Of a stretch of 19,718 bases of DNA, positions 7,342 to 15,123 are shown piece after piece; positions within the stretch are counted from its first letter, which is position 1; each line of letters begins with the position of its first letter. Below the pieces are notes generated by a model that worked only from the letters and a program-made list of their open reading frames with translations, had not been told where the DNA came from and did no database searches. This DNA is from Candidatus Dadabacteria bacterium (lineage in GTDB: Bacteria; J088): contig RFIY01000251.1 of the NCBI GenBank assembly GCA_003695505.1, positions 1 to 19,718 on the forward strand, given 5' to 3'. Both the position numbers and the translations under genes were made by a program.

Positions 7342-8577
7342 CTATGGATGGCCCCGGTTTTGTGACCCTTCGCGCGCCGTGAGTCGACGAATCACCCCGG
7401 CACCGTAATCCGCGACGTACAACGCCTCGGCGCTGCGCCCGAACGTCGAGATCAGCATCGGCCAGCGGCCGAGTTCGACGACGTCAGTAACGACTCCGCC
7501 GGACGCCTGCGGCAACCGCAACGCCCAGATCCGGCCGCTGACGAAATCGCCGCAGACGTAACGGCCGGCAAGCCATGCGGGCTCGCTGGCCGGCCAGATG
7601 TAGCCGCCCGTAATCGACGCACCGAGATCACGGCCATACTCCCAAATTGGATCGACGAGCCCCTCGGTGTCACATTCGCTGTCGGGGGGAAAGCAGTGCG
7701 CACCCTCGCGTCGATTCCAGCCGAGGTTGTCGCCGGCGGCAACGATATCGACCTCTTCCCAGGTGTCCTGTCCGACATCCGCGACGATCATCCGGCCATC
7801 GGGCGCAAAACTGTACCGCCACGGATTCCGCAACCCGTATGCCCAGAGCTCCGGCAGCACGCCGATCCGGCCGGCGCGGTCGGCAAACGGGTTGTCGGGC
7901 GGCACGCGCCACGGTTCGGCATCCGTCGAGCGTGAGACATCGAGCCGCAGCATCGCCCCCAGCGGCGTCAACGGATTCTGACCGTGCTCGTGTGGGTCAT
8001 CCCGCCAGCCGCCGTCGCCCCACCCGACATAGAGCATGCCGTCCGGGCCGAATGCGAGCTGGCCAGCATTGTGGTTGGGGTACGGCTGCTCGATGACGTA
8101 GATGTCGCGAACGATCGCTGCCGATAGCGGTTGCCCGTTGGTATCCGTCTCGATCCGCAGCTCGACGACCGCGCTTTCGTGACGGCGCTCCGGGCCACGT
8201 CGTACGAGATTGACGAAGGCGCGCCGGCTCGTCGCGTAATCGGGCGCGAACGCGATCCCGAGCAGCCCTTCTTCGGATGCCGTCAACACGTCGAAGGTGG
8301 CCAGCACGCGGCGCTGACCGTTGCCGAGGTCGAGCAACCAGAGCTCGCCCCGTTTGCCGGTGACGACCATCCAGTCGGGATGGTCGGGAACGAACTGGAT
8401 ATCCGTTGGCTCGGTCAGGCCGGCCGCGACCGGTTCGAGCTCGACGCCGGGCCGATGAACGGGCGTCGTATCCGGCGCGCTGTACTCTGGCGTGGCCCAT
8501 TCGACGATGCTCCGCTTGAGCTGCTGGCAGCCGCCAGCCAGCACGAGCAGGACAATGGCGGGTAGCCACCGCCTCAT
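7342..8577 (-). CDS. PQQ-dependent sugar (aldose/sorbosone) dehydrogenase, lipoprotein
   Basis: The 411-residue protein starts with a lipoprotein signal ending LAGGC (Cys17), so it is probably anchored on the periplasmic side of a membrane. The remainder is a six-bladed GSDH-type beta-propeller related to soluble glucose dehydrogenase and the YliI/Asd aldose dehydrogenases. Motifs are EEGLLGIAFAPDY (102-114), PNHNAGQLAFGPDG (167-180), YVGWGDGG (183-190), LWAYGLRNPWRYSF (244-257) and ADVGQDTWEEVDIV (266-279). This family oxidises aldoses or similar alcohols with PQQ and calcium. Its ATG overlaps the stop of the upstream desaturase-like gene by four bases (ATGA at 8574-8577), with GGAG just ahead, so it is the last gene of a coupled three-gene unit. 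No PQQ biosynthesis genes are in view. The substrate is unknown. Confidence 0.92.
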   Translation of the reverse strand: MRRWLPAIVLLVLAGGCQQLKRSIVEWATPEYSAPDTTPVHRPGVELEPVAAGLTEPTDIQFVPDHPDWMVVTGKRGELWLLDLGNGQRRVLATFDVLTASEEGLLGIAFAPDYATSRRAFVNLVRRGPERRHESAVVELRIETDTNGQPLSAAIVRDIYVIEQPYPNHNAGQLAFGPDGMLYVGWGDGGWRDDPHEHGQNPLTPLGAMLRLDVSRSTDAEPWRVPPDNPFADRAGRIGVLPELWAYGLRNPWRYSFAPDGRMIVADVGQDTWEEVDIVAAGDNLGWNRREGAHCFPPDSECDTEGLVDPIWEYGRDLGASITGGYIWPASEPAWLAGRYVCGDFVSGRIWALRLPQASGGVVTDVVELGRWPMLISTFGRSAEALYVADYGAGVIRRLTAREGSQNRGHP

Positions 8578-9407
8578 TGCTCCGCCCGGGTCTGTCGGGA
8601 ATCCGCCGACCGGTCGTCGTCGACGAAGGGCAGCATCAGTAGCTCGCTCAGAGCCAACGGGCGCTGCTGATGGGTCGGTACGCCGATCGTCATCGCGTCA
8701 TGCCCATCGCGCGGCTGCGCACGGTAGGTGCCAAACAATCGATCCCACCACGGCAGGTTGAACCCATAGTTGCTGTCGGTCTCGTCGCGATAGACGGAAT
8801 GGTGGACGCGATGCATGTCCGGGGTAACAATCAGCAACCGCACCAGACGGTCGGCCCGCTCGGGCAACGCGAAGTTTGCGTGGTTGAACAACGCCGTCGC
8901 ATTGAGCAGCATCTCGAACAGCAGCACCCCTTCGGGTGGCGCGCCAAGCAGCCAGACCGCCGCGCTCTTGATCAGCAGCGAAAGGCCGATTTCGATCGGA
9001 TGGAAACGAATCCCTGTAGACGCGTCGAAGTCGATATCGGTGTGGTGCACCTTGTGCAACCGCCACAACAGCGGCACCTTGTGAAAGACGACGTGTTGCG
9101 CCCAGACGAGCGCATCAAGTGCGATGACCGTCAGGGCAACGGCTGGCACAAACGGCAGCTCGAGTACTCCAAATAAGCCGCCCCCCTGCCCGCTCACCCG
9201 CCAGGCGACCAGTGCCGGTACGATCGGACCAGCCAGCGCCATCAGGCCAGCCAGCAACGAACCCGTCGCCGACAGAACGACATTGCGCATGTGGTGAGGC
9301 AGTGCCGACTCGCGGCGCTGCCGCCGCGGCCAGATCTGTTCCACAAGCGCCATCGTCAGATACACCGCCACAAAGACGGTCAGACGGAGTTCCCCTGCCC
9401 CGGTCAC
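8574..9407 (-). CDS. Sterol desaturase / fatty acid hydroxylase superfamily membrane protein
   Basis: This di-iron membrane oxygenase family uses histidine clusters to hydroxylate or desaturate lipids. All clusters are present (277-residue numbering): HVVFH (105-109), HKVHH (118-122), FNHAN around His176 and MHRVHH (198-203), followed by NYGFNLPWWDRLFGTYR, characteristic of the family. Hydrophobic helices precede and separate them, starting with LRLTVFVAVYLTMALVEQIW. The GTG at 9407 is chosen because it overlaps the preceding stop as GTGA (9404-9407) and puts the first membrane helix at the N-terminus. An in-frame ATG at 9488 with GGGAGG directly abutting it, and a GTG at 9512, would overlap the upstream gene by about 85-109 bases. 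The partners are a secreted phospholipase-like protein and a PQQ dehydrogenase. The lipid substrate is unknown. Confidence 0.9.
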   Translation of the reverse strand: MTGAGELRLTVFVAVYLTMALVEQIWPRRQRRESALPHHMRNVVLSATGSLLAGLMALAGPIVPALVAWRVSGQGGGLFGVLELPFVPAVALTVIALDALVWAQHVVFHKVPLLWRLHKVHHTDIDFDASTGIRFHPIEIGLSLLIKSAAVWLLGAPPEGVLLFEMLLNATALFNHANFALPERADRLVRLLIVTPDMHRVHHSVYRDETDSNYGFNLPWWDRLFGTYRAQPRDGHDAMTIGVPTHQQRPLALSELLMLPFVDDDRSADSRQTRAEQ

Positions 9408-10708
9408 CGGCGCCGCCAGAACCAGAGTAACGGCGGCAACAACCAGCCCAGCCCTGCATCGGCTCCGTTCCCGGGGCTGGCCGTGCATCCTCCCGCAAGC
9501 CTTGCTTCGCACCAGGCGGAGTCGGCACGAGAAAGACCCGCGTCAACGGCGCAGGCCTCGTCGGCGCAGACAACGAAAGAGGTGTACACCGGAACCTTCA
9601 GCGGCACGCCATCGACCGTCTTGACCGAGTCTGACACCGCAATGGTGTAGCGCTGCCCAGCCGCCCACGCCGGGACGGGCGCAATCTGGATGAGACGGGA
9701 GTAATCGTCATGCTGCCCCGCCCAGCGCGACCCCCTCACCTTGACTGGGACGATGTCGCCGTCTTCGTCGCGTACGGTCACCGCTGACGCGAGATCGCCG
9801 ACGCGCAGACCGACGCCAAACACAAGCGTGACCCAGCTCCGAATCGTGACCGCGTCCGTGGTTGCGACAACACCATCGGTCACCGGCACCAGACCGATCC
9901 ATGGATCCCGTTGCGCGAGCCGATCCACGGGCCACGTCAGTCGCATCCAGAGCTGTTCGACATAGGGCGCGACGAACTGCTGCTCCCAGGCGTGCGCGCC
10001 GGGAACTCGGGCATCGAGCATGTGGGCCGTCGACCACGTCAGTTCCGGTCGATATTCATCGGCGAGTCCTGCCGGATGTGAATCCTGAAGGCCGAGTACG
10101 ACCTTGTCGACGGCAAAGATTCCATTGTCGATCACTTCGCTATCGACGGTAATGCCGGCCGCGGCATAAACCGTCGTGATGTCGGCAGGGTACCACGGTG
10201 TCGGGCGGACGTTCGCAACTCCCTCCTCGACCAGGACGAAATCGGTACCGGTATCGATCAGATCTTCGTTGTCGCCAGATTCCGCAGCGCGGCGCATGAA
10301 CAGCGAGTCGAACAGTTCATCCTGCAGCCCGTGCTGCGCCATGCCCAGAATGAAGGCGGCCCGCCGACGGGCTTCGGGATCATCGAGGCGTCGACTGAAA
10401 CGCGCCCGCCAGTCGTCGATCATGAACTGCAAAAATCGTTCCCAGTGTGCCGCTTCGCCGTATTCCCGCCCCCGGGATGTCGCGTAACCACTGTCAGGAA
10501 ACGCCGCACCGAAGCGGTAGGCGTTGCGCGCATCGGCCTCGTCGAGCAGTTCGCGGAGTTCCGTATTGCACTCACGCAGACCAGCGAGACCCTGCTCACT
10601 GACCCAGACATGGCCGTTGATGCCATGCGCGTGCGCTACGGTCGGAATGCACGACAGGAGAACCAGAAACCGACGGCAGCCGGTCAGCACGAGGCTCGGC
10701 CTGCCCAC
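9404..10708 (-). CDS. Secreted zinc-dependent phospholipase C-like protein with Ig-like domain and C-terminal anchor
   Basis: The 434-residue protein opens with a signal peptide (hydrophobic FLVLLSCIPTVAHA, cleavage near 27). The next domain, about 28-250, has the metal-ligand spacing of the Zn-dependent phospholipase C/S1-P1 nuclease group: His28, His33, FPDSGY (Asp72), AAHWERFL (His88) and AQHGLQDELFD (His126, Asp130, Asp134). Residues about 270-390 look like a Big_5-type Ig-like domain (SRLIQIAPVPAW, GQRYTIAVSDSV, TSFVV). The tail has a cysteine-containing GGCTASPGNG, a hydrophobic stretch and terminal RRR, resembling MYXO-CTERM or GlyGly-CTERM anchors. The GTG start at 10708 is provisional; a GTG six codons in is possible and neither has a clear RBS. 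It is the first gene of a coupled unit with the desaturase-like and dehydrogenase genes. Confidence 0.8.
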   Translation of the reverse strand: MGRPSLVLTGCRRFLVLLSCIPTVAHAHGINGHVWVSEQGLAGLRECNTELRELLDEADARNAYRFGAAFPDSGYATSRGREYGEAAHWERFLQFMIDDWRARFSRRLDDPEARRRAAFILGMAQHGLQDELFDSLFMRRAAESGDNEDLIDTGTDFVLVEEGVANVRPTPWYPADITTVYAAAGITVDSEVIDNGIFAVDKVVLGLQDSHPAGLADEYRPELTWSTAHMLDARVPGAHAWEQQFVAPYVEQLWMRLTWPVDRLAQRDPWIGLVPVTDGVVATTDAVTIRSWVTLVFGVGLRVGDLASAVTVRDEDGDIVPVKVRGSRWAGQHDDYSRLIQIAPVPAWAAGQRYTIAVSDSVKTVDGVPLKVPVYTSFVVCADEACAVDAGLSRADSAWCEARLAGGCTASPGNGADAGLGWLLPPLLWFWRRR

Positions 10709-10771
10709 TGCAACGATATGATGTAATCCCCTGACATGACAGGCATTTCCGACGGACTTGAACAGGTTGCT

Positions 10772-11701
10772 TCAGCGATTGGCTTCATCGAAGCGGCGCA
10801 TGCCTTCGAGCAGCAGGGCCTCGACGTTCTGCAGCATCTCTTTTTCGCCGGACCACGTGCGTTTGATCAGCTCAAAATGGCCTTCCTGCTGTTGCAGGAT
10901 TTCATACACGGCCTCTTCGCCCTGGCGCTCCGGCGTTTCGGCGTGGATGACGAACCCTTCCTCCAGGTACATGTTGCCGTACCAGTCCCCGCGTGACACA
11001 AACAGCGCGCAGGTCTTGCGGCTTTGTCCGAGCGCCTGCAACATATCCACGAGCCCCAGATCGGACAGGCTGCCACGCACGCCGGAATCTTCCTCGGTGG
11101 CTGCGCCACCGTCGTCGGCAACAGGCTCATCATAGAGATAGTTCGCCACCGCATCACCGTAGATGCCCGGGAAGGCCTCTTCGTCGCTGAGCGCGCCGAT
11201 ATCGAAGCCCTCCTCACCATCCGGCGCGGCGAACAGATCTTCCTCCCCGATGTAGTAGCGATGGTGCAGCTCCGCGAGCTGGTCCTCGTCGCAAAAGACG
11301 ACCTGCACCTCGGGTACGCCGAGCTCCGTTTCCAGCTCTCCGAGCACATGGGCGTTGAACGGATAGGCCATCGCAACCAGCAGTCGCCCGCGATCGGCCT
11401 CGTAGGACAATGGAAAGACCGCCAATGTCTGTGCACGGGCGCTGTCGATCAACTCCAGCGCGTCGGGTGTCGGCTCCAACGCCGCGAGCTGTTCGGCGGG
11501 CAGGTACTCGGTACCGAATTCGGCAGCGAGCAGCGGCATGAATCCCGCGAGATCCAACCCGATGACATCGCGGACGGCCTCACTGACGAGCAGCTCGGGG
11601 CGCTCCTGCAACAGGTCGCGAACCTGGTCTGCCTGGGCAGCATCGATCACGCCGGCCTGCTCGAGGCGGGCGAGAAATTCCTGTGCGTCGACGGGTTTCA
11701 T
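10772..11701 (-). CDS. MshEN (GspE N-terminal) plus DUF4388/PATAN domain protein
   Basis: The 309-residue soluble protein has a short helical N-terminus. It is followed by a GspE/MshEN-type region at about 55-153 (AEFGTEYLPAEQL, VFPLSYEADRGRLLVAMAYP, EVQVVFCDEDQL), an acidic linker at about 155-205, and a DUF4388 domain at about 206-309 (GSLSDLGLVDMLQAL, TCALFVSRGDWYGNMYLEEG, GEEAVYEILQQQEGHFEL). DUF4388 occurs in signalling proteins, often with response-regulator or GTPase partners; MshEN domains can bind c-di-GMP or mediate motor interactions. No receiver, kinase or ATPase domain is present, so it looks like an adaptor. The ATG at 11701 has AAGG five bases ahead. It follows the uvrC stop by 28 bases, probably in the same transcript. 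A role in motility or adhesion signalling is inferred. Confidence 0.85.
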   Translation of the reverse strand: MKPVDAQEFLARLEQAGVIDAAQADQVRDLLQERPELLVSEAVRDVIGLDLAGFMPLLAAEFGTEYLPAEQLAALEPTPDALELIDSARAQTLAVFPLSYEADRGRLLVAMAYPFNAHVLGELETELGVPEVQVVFCDEDQLAELHHRYYIGEEDLFAAPDGEEGFDIGALSDEEAFPGIYGDAVANYLYDEPVADDGGAATEEDSGVRGSLSDLGLVDMLQALGQSRKTCALFVSRGDWYGNMYLEEGFVIHAETPERQGEEAVYEILQQQEGHFELIKRTWSGEKEMLQNVEALLLEGMRRFDEANR

Positions 11702-11729
11702 GTGCCTTTATTGAAACGAACGCAGCAAC

Positions 11730-13613
11730 TTATTGCAACCGTCGCAATTCTTCCTGAACGCGCCGGACGACGCCCGCAGGGATTCCGGTTGCACGACGGA
11801 CTTCGTCAACCGGCAGCGTCGCAACCGTCTCGAGATCCGGATAGGCCTGCAGCAGCGCCTGCCTGCGTGCCGTCCCCAGCCCCGGGATCCGCTCGATTCC
11901 GGCCACGAGGCGGTGGCGACTGCGATTGCGATGGTAACCAATCGCCGCACGATGGGTCGCGTCGCGCAGCGCGACAAGCAGCTTCCAGGGTCTTGTGCCG
12001 GGGCGCAAGACGACCGGATTGCGGCGGTTCGGCAAATAGACGCGCTCCTGATCTCGCTCGACGCCACCTTCGGCCACATCGACATTGCGGGCTTTCGCCA
12101 GGGCGACGACGGGAACGCGCGCCCACTCGATTTCAAGCTCCCGGTACAGCGCGAGGACCGCCTGCAGTTGCGCGATCCCGCCATCGAGAACGATCAGGTC
12201 CGGCAGGTCGTCCTGTTCGATGCCCCGCGTCAGGCGGCGGCGCAGCACCTGCTGCATCCACTGCGGATCGCCGATGCCCTCTCCGGACTCCAGTCGATAA
12301 CGCCGACGCGCCTCGGGATGATCGACGCCCTGAGAAAAGACCACGCGCACCCCGACCGGCTCGCCGCCCTGATGTACCGAAATATCGACACATTCGATCT
12401 CGATCGGTGGACGAGGCAGATGCAACAGGCGCGCCAGCTCGCCTGCCGTCTGTTCGTAGTCGTCCACGTCCTCTCGCGTCGCCTGCTCGGTGGCGTTGCG
12501 TACCGCCAGCTCGACGAGACGGCGATGCTCGCCTCGCTGCGGCCGGTGCAGACGCACCCGTTTGCCACGTCGCTCAGACAGCACGTCCGCGAGCACCTCG
12601 GCCGCCTCCAGCTCGATCGGCAGATAGACATCGGCGGGAATCAGGCGTCCTGGGCGATAAAACTGCAGCAGCAACTGACTCCAGCGGTCCGGATCCTGCG
12701 CCGGATCGACGCCGGCAAAGACGCGCTGGTCGATGATCTGCCCGTCGGAGGTGCGCAGCAACATGACCGCACTCCCCTCGTCGCTGCTGGCCGCGCCCCA
12801 GTAGTCGGCCGACCGCGCCCCGTAGATATGCACCGTCGGTTCATCGCGCGTCTGTTCGAGCGCCTGCAACTGGTCGCGCAACAACGCCGCCTCCTCGAAG
12901 CGCAGCGCGTCGGATGCCGCCTGCATGCGCTGCTTCAGCTCCCGCTCGACTTCGCGGCGCTCGCCGCGCAGGAATCGTTCGGCCGCCTCGACCAGCTCGC
13001 CATATTGGGCCTCGGAGATCTTGCCGACACACGGTGCCGGACAACGGCCGATCTGGTGATCCAGGCAAGGACGGCTGCGATGCATGAATTTCGCATTGGA
13101 GCAGGTACGCAGCGGGAAAACCCGGTGCAGCACGGCAGCCGTGCGCCGGGCGGACCGCGCACTGGGCCACGGCCCAAACGTTGGATTGCCATCGTCGGGC
13201 GGGCGTCGGATGAGCTCGACATACGGAAAGGGGTCATCCTTGCGCAGCCGCAAGAACAGGAAGCTTTTGTCGTCGCGCAGCTTGATGTTGAATCGCGGCT
13301 GATGCTGTTTGATCAGCGCATCCTCGAGAATCAGCGCATCCTTTTCACTGGCGGTCGAGGTCGTTTCGATGCGTTGCACCTGCTTGCGCAAACGCTCGAT
13401 GTGAAAACGATTGTCGCCCGAAACGCGAAAGTAGCTGCGCACGCGCGCCCGCAGATTCGCGGCCTTGCCGACATAGATGACCCGCCCGCGCGCGTCCAGA
13501 AACTGGTAGACACCTGGCCCCGTTGGCAACGCGCGAATCCGCGCCTCCAGATCCGGGCGCATCGATACGGTATCCCGCGCGTCCGAGGGCTTCTGGGTTT
13601 CCTTCTGTGCCAT
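11730..13613 (-). CDS. uvrC: Excinuclease ABC subunit C
   Basis: UvrC makes both incisions around bulky DNA lesions bound by UvrA/UvrB. The 627-residue protein has the complete layout: GIY-YIG nuclease domain (GVYQFLDARGRVIYVGKAANL at about 34-54), a cysteine-rich segment (TCSNAKFMHRSRPCLDHQIG, then RCPAPC), a UVR motif for UvrB contact at about 217-254 (LRFEEAALLRDQLQALE), an RNase H-like 5'-incision domain (ECVDISVHQGG, LPDLIVLDGG, DATHRAAIGYHR) and C-terminal helix-hairpin-helix motifs (IERIPGLGTARRQALLQAYP). Length and motifs are normal. The ATG at 13613 was chosen; a longer frame begins at a codon at 13661, and an ATG at 13562 would still leave all domains intact. The MshEN-DUF4388 gene follows closely. 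A divergent plus-strand gene starts 86 bases away. Confidence 0.96.
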   Translation of the reverse strand: MAQKETQKPSDARDTVSMRPDLEARIRALPTGPGVYQFLDARGRVIYVGKAANLRARVRSYFRVSGDNRFHIERLRKQVQRIETTSTASEKDALILEDALIKQHQPRFNIKLRDDKSFLFLRLRKDDPFPYVELIRRPPDDGNPTFGPWPSARSARRTAAVLHRVFPLRTCSNAKFMHRSRPCLDHQIGRCPAPCVGKISEAQYGELVEAAERFLRGERREVERELKQRMQAASDALRFEEAALLRDQLQALEQTRDEPTVHIYGARSADYWGAASSDEGSAVMLLRTSDGQIIDQRVFAGVDPAQDPDRWSQLLLQFYRPGRLIPADVYLPIELEAAEVLADVLSERRGKRVRLHRPQRGEHRRLVELAVRNATEQATREDVDDYEQTAGELARLLHLPRPPIEIECVDISVHQGGEPVGVRVVFSQGVDHPEARRRYRLESGEGIGDPQWMQQVLRRRLTRGIEQDDLPDLIVLDGGIAQLQAVLALYRELEIEWARVPVVALAKARNVDVAEGGVERDQERVYLPNRRNPVVLRPGTRPWKLLVALRDATHRAAIGYHRNRSRHRLVAGIERIPGLGTARRQALLQAYPDLETVATLPVDEVRRATGIPAGVVRRVQEELRRLQ

Positions 13614-13686
13614 GCGTTCATGGTAGCGGAGCGCGAACCTCCGGGGACCGTGCAGGTACAATGTCCTTCAATGGAACACGTTACAG

Positions 13687-13692
13687 AGGGAG
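13687..13692 (+). promoter_or_regulatory. Ribosome binding site of the 13700 gene
   Basis: AGGGAG lies seven bases before the ATG at 13700 and fixes that start, although the frame stays open to 13523. A TACAAT at 13657-13662 is a possible -10 box, but no convincing -35 was found. Confidence 0.6.
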
Positions 13693-13699
13693 CAGGACC

Positions 13700-14125
13700 A
13701 TGTTGAAGGCGACTCTGGATGCCAGCGAGCTGGTGATCGAATTTCAGACGCCCCCGCTATCCGCGGACCGGATCCGGCTGGAGATCGACGCGACCGTCGA
13801 AAACGAGCCGCAGGCGCGCGAAATCGTCGAGATCGACCGCGGCGAGCAGATCAACCGCGACGTCGATGGCCTGCTGATCGACCTCAGCTTCGACGATGCG
13901 GGGCTGCGCGGCTATCTGCGGCGCGCCGGCGCATTCCATCTGACGGATCACGACACGTTTACCGAAGGCGCCCAGGGCAACGTCTCGGTCGAAGTGTTCG
14001 ATGCGGCGTCGAGTAAGCGTCTGACACACCTGACGATTCTGGCAATTGGTCCCGCGCCGCGCACAACCGGGACGCAGATCCGTGGGGCTGACGAACCGTT
14101 GCACGCACCGGCCGGCGCCGGCTGA
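13700..14125 (+). CDS. Hypothetical protein, 141 residues, divergent from uvrC
   Basis: I do not recognise this protein. It has no signal peptide or membrane segment. It is acidic and predicted to be beta-rich, with alternating strands such as ASELVIEFQTPPL, RIRLEIDATV and GLLIDLSFDD, and a later NVSVEVFD strand. The C-terminal 25 residues are rich in proline, glycine and alanine and look unstructured. The third-position GC bias agrees with a real coding region, and a good AGGGAG site precedes the ATG. It is the only plus-strand gene in the right half of the window and converges with the esterase gene, leaving 21 bases between the stops and no visible terminator. Confidence 0.75.
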   Translation: MLKATLDASELVIEFQTPPLSADRIRLEIDATVENEPQAREIVEIDRGEQINRDVDGLLIDLSFDDAGLRGYLRRAGAFHLTDHDTFTEGAQGNVSVEVFDAASSKRLTHLTILAIGPAPRTTGTQIRGADEPLHAPAGAG

Positions 14126-14146
14126 GCGCGCCGACCTGAATCGTTT

Positions 14147-15106
14147 CTACAGTTTCTCGACCCAGTCGCTGATTTCGGTCAGGGCCGCGTCCGCCTCCGG
14201 CATGCGCCCGAACCAGGCCTGCCAGACGTGCGGCAACCCATCGTACAGGTGAAACTCGACCGCGTTGCCAAGCCTGCGCAGACGATCCGCGATCAACCGA
14301 GCATCATCGGCCAGGACTTCGGCGGACGACGCCTGCAACAGTAACGGCGGCAGCGCCGCCAGCGCGACGTCGTCGGCGGCCAGTGGAGACGCGAAGGGAT
14401 CGTCCAGCGGCAGCGGCTGCGTGAAATACGCGGCCATCAGAAAGGCAATGTCCTCGCGCGACAGCATGGCATCCGTGTTATGGTTGGACTGCATCGCCGC
14501 ACTTTGCAGCGACAGGTCGACGACCGGAGACATCGCGACCAGTCCATCCGGCAGCCGCAAACCGCGCGACTGCGCGAGCAGTGCCGTCGTCAGCACCAGA
14601 TTCCCGCCGGCGGAATCGCCAAGGAACACGCCGGGCACGTCGGAACCATATTCAGCCAGCACGGCCTCCCAGGCAGCCGCGCAGTCTTCGACCGCGGCCG
14701 GATGCCGGTGCTCGGGGCCCAGGCGGTAGTCGACAAAAACGAGGTTCCGGCGCAGCCGACGCGCCAGTTCGGCGGCCAGACGCCCGTGCGAATGGACGGA
14801 TCCCGCGACAAACGCGCCACCGTGAAAATACAACGCCACGCCGCGATCGGCCTGCGGGGGCGTGTACAGATAGCACGGCACACCGCCCAGCGTGCATTGG
14901 ACAGGCTCGATAGCTGGGCGCGGGAACAGGCGGTCGATCTGGTCGAGCAGGCGTCGCCAGCCGAGCACGCCTTTGACGGGGGGTCCGGGATCCAGGCCGA
15001 GACGCGCGAGTTTGGCGCGCCATTGCGGGCCACGCGGCGCGAGCGTATAGAGTTCAGAAGCAAGAAAGGTCAGTCGATTGGCCAGACGGCCCTGCAATGA
15101 GGTCAC
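14147..15106 (-). CDS. Alpha/beta hydrolase, hormone-sensitive-lipase-type esterase
   Basis: The 319-residue protein carries the HSL family signatures: oxyanion motif HGGAF at 95-99, YRLGPEHRHPAA at about 127-138, nucleophile elbow GDSAGGN with Ser165, an Asp at about 267-268 (AEVLADDARL) and His293 (GLPHVWQ). Such enzymes hydrolyse short-chain carboxyl esters in the cytoplasm. The GTG at 15106 is chosen because GGAG lies nine bases upstream and the frame further up overlaps the mevalonate kinase gene. Only 17 bases separate it from the mevalonate kinase stop, so it is probably the last gene of the mevalonate operon. A role on an isoprenoid ester is possible but not shown; it may simply be a passenger. 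Confidence 0.9.
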   Translation of the reverse strand: MTSLQGRLANRLTFLASELYTLAPRGPQWRAKLARLGLDPGPPVKGVLGWRRLLDQIDRLFPRPAIEPVQCTLGGVPCYLYTPPQADRGVALYFHGGAFVAGSVHSHGRLAAELARRLRRNLVFVDYRLGPEHRHPAAVEDCAAAWEAVLAEYGSDVPGVFLGDSAGGNLVLTTALLAQSRGLRLPDGLVAMSPVVDLSLQSAAMQSNHNTDAMLSREDIAFLMAAYFTQPLPLDDPFASPLAADDVALAALPPLLLQASSAEVLADDARLIADRLRRLGNAVEFHLYDGLPHVWQAWFGRMPEADAALTEISDWVEKL

Positions 15107-15123
15107 GGTCAACAACTCCAGTG

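Noticed and set aside
10730-10745. Palindrome-like CCTGACATGACAGG between the DUF4388 and phospholipase-like genes
   Set aside because: The dyad is imperfect and short, with no nearby second copy, no T-tract and no clear promoter alignment, so chance is enough to explain it.
11733-13706. Plus-strand 657-codon open frame covering the whole uvrC region
   Set aside because: It is the antisense shadow of uvrC in GC-rich DNA: the composition is arginine/glutamine/alanine-rich with no family motif, while the minus strand encodes every UvrC domain.
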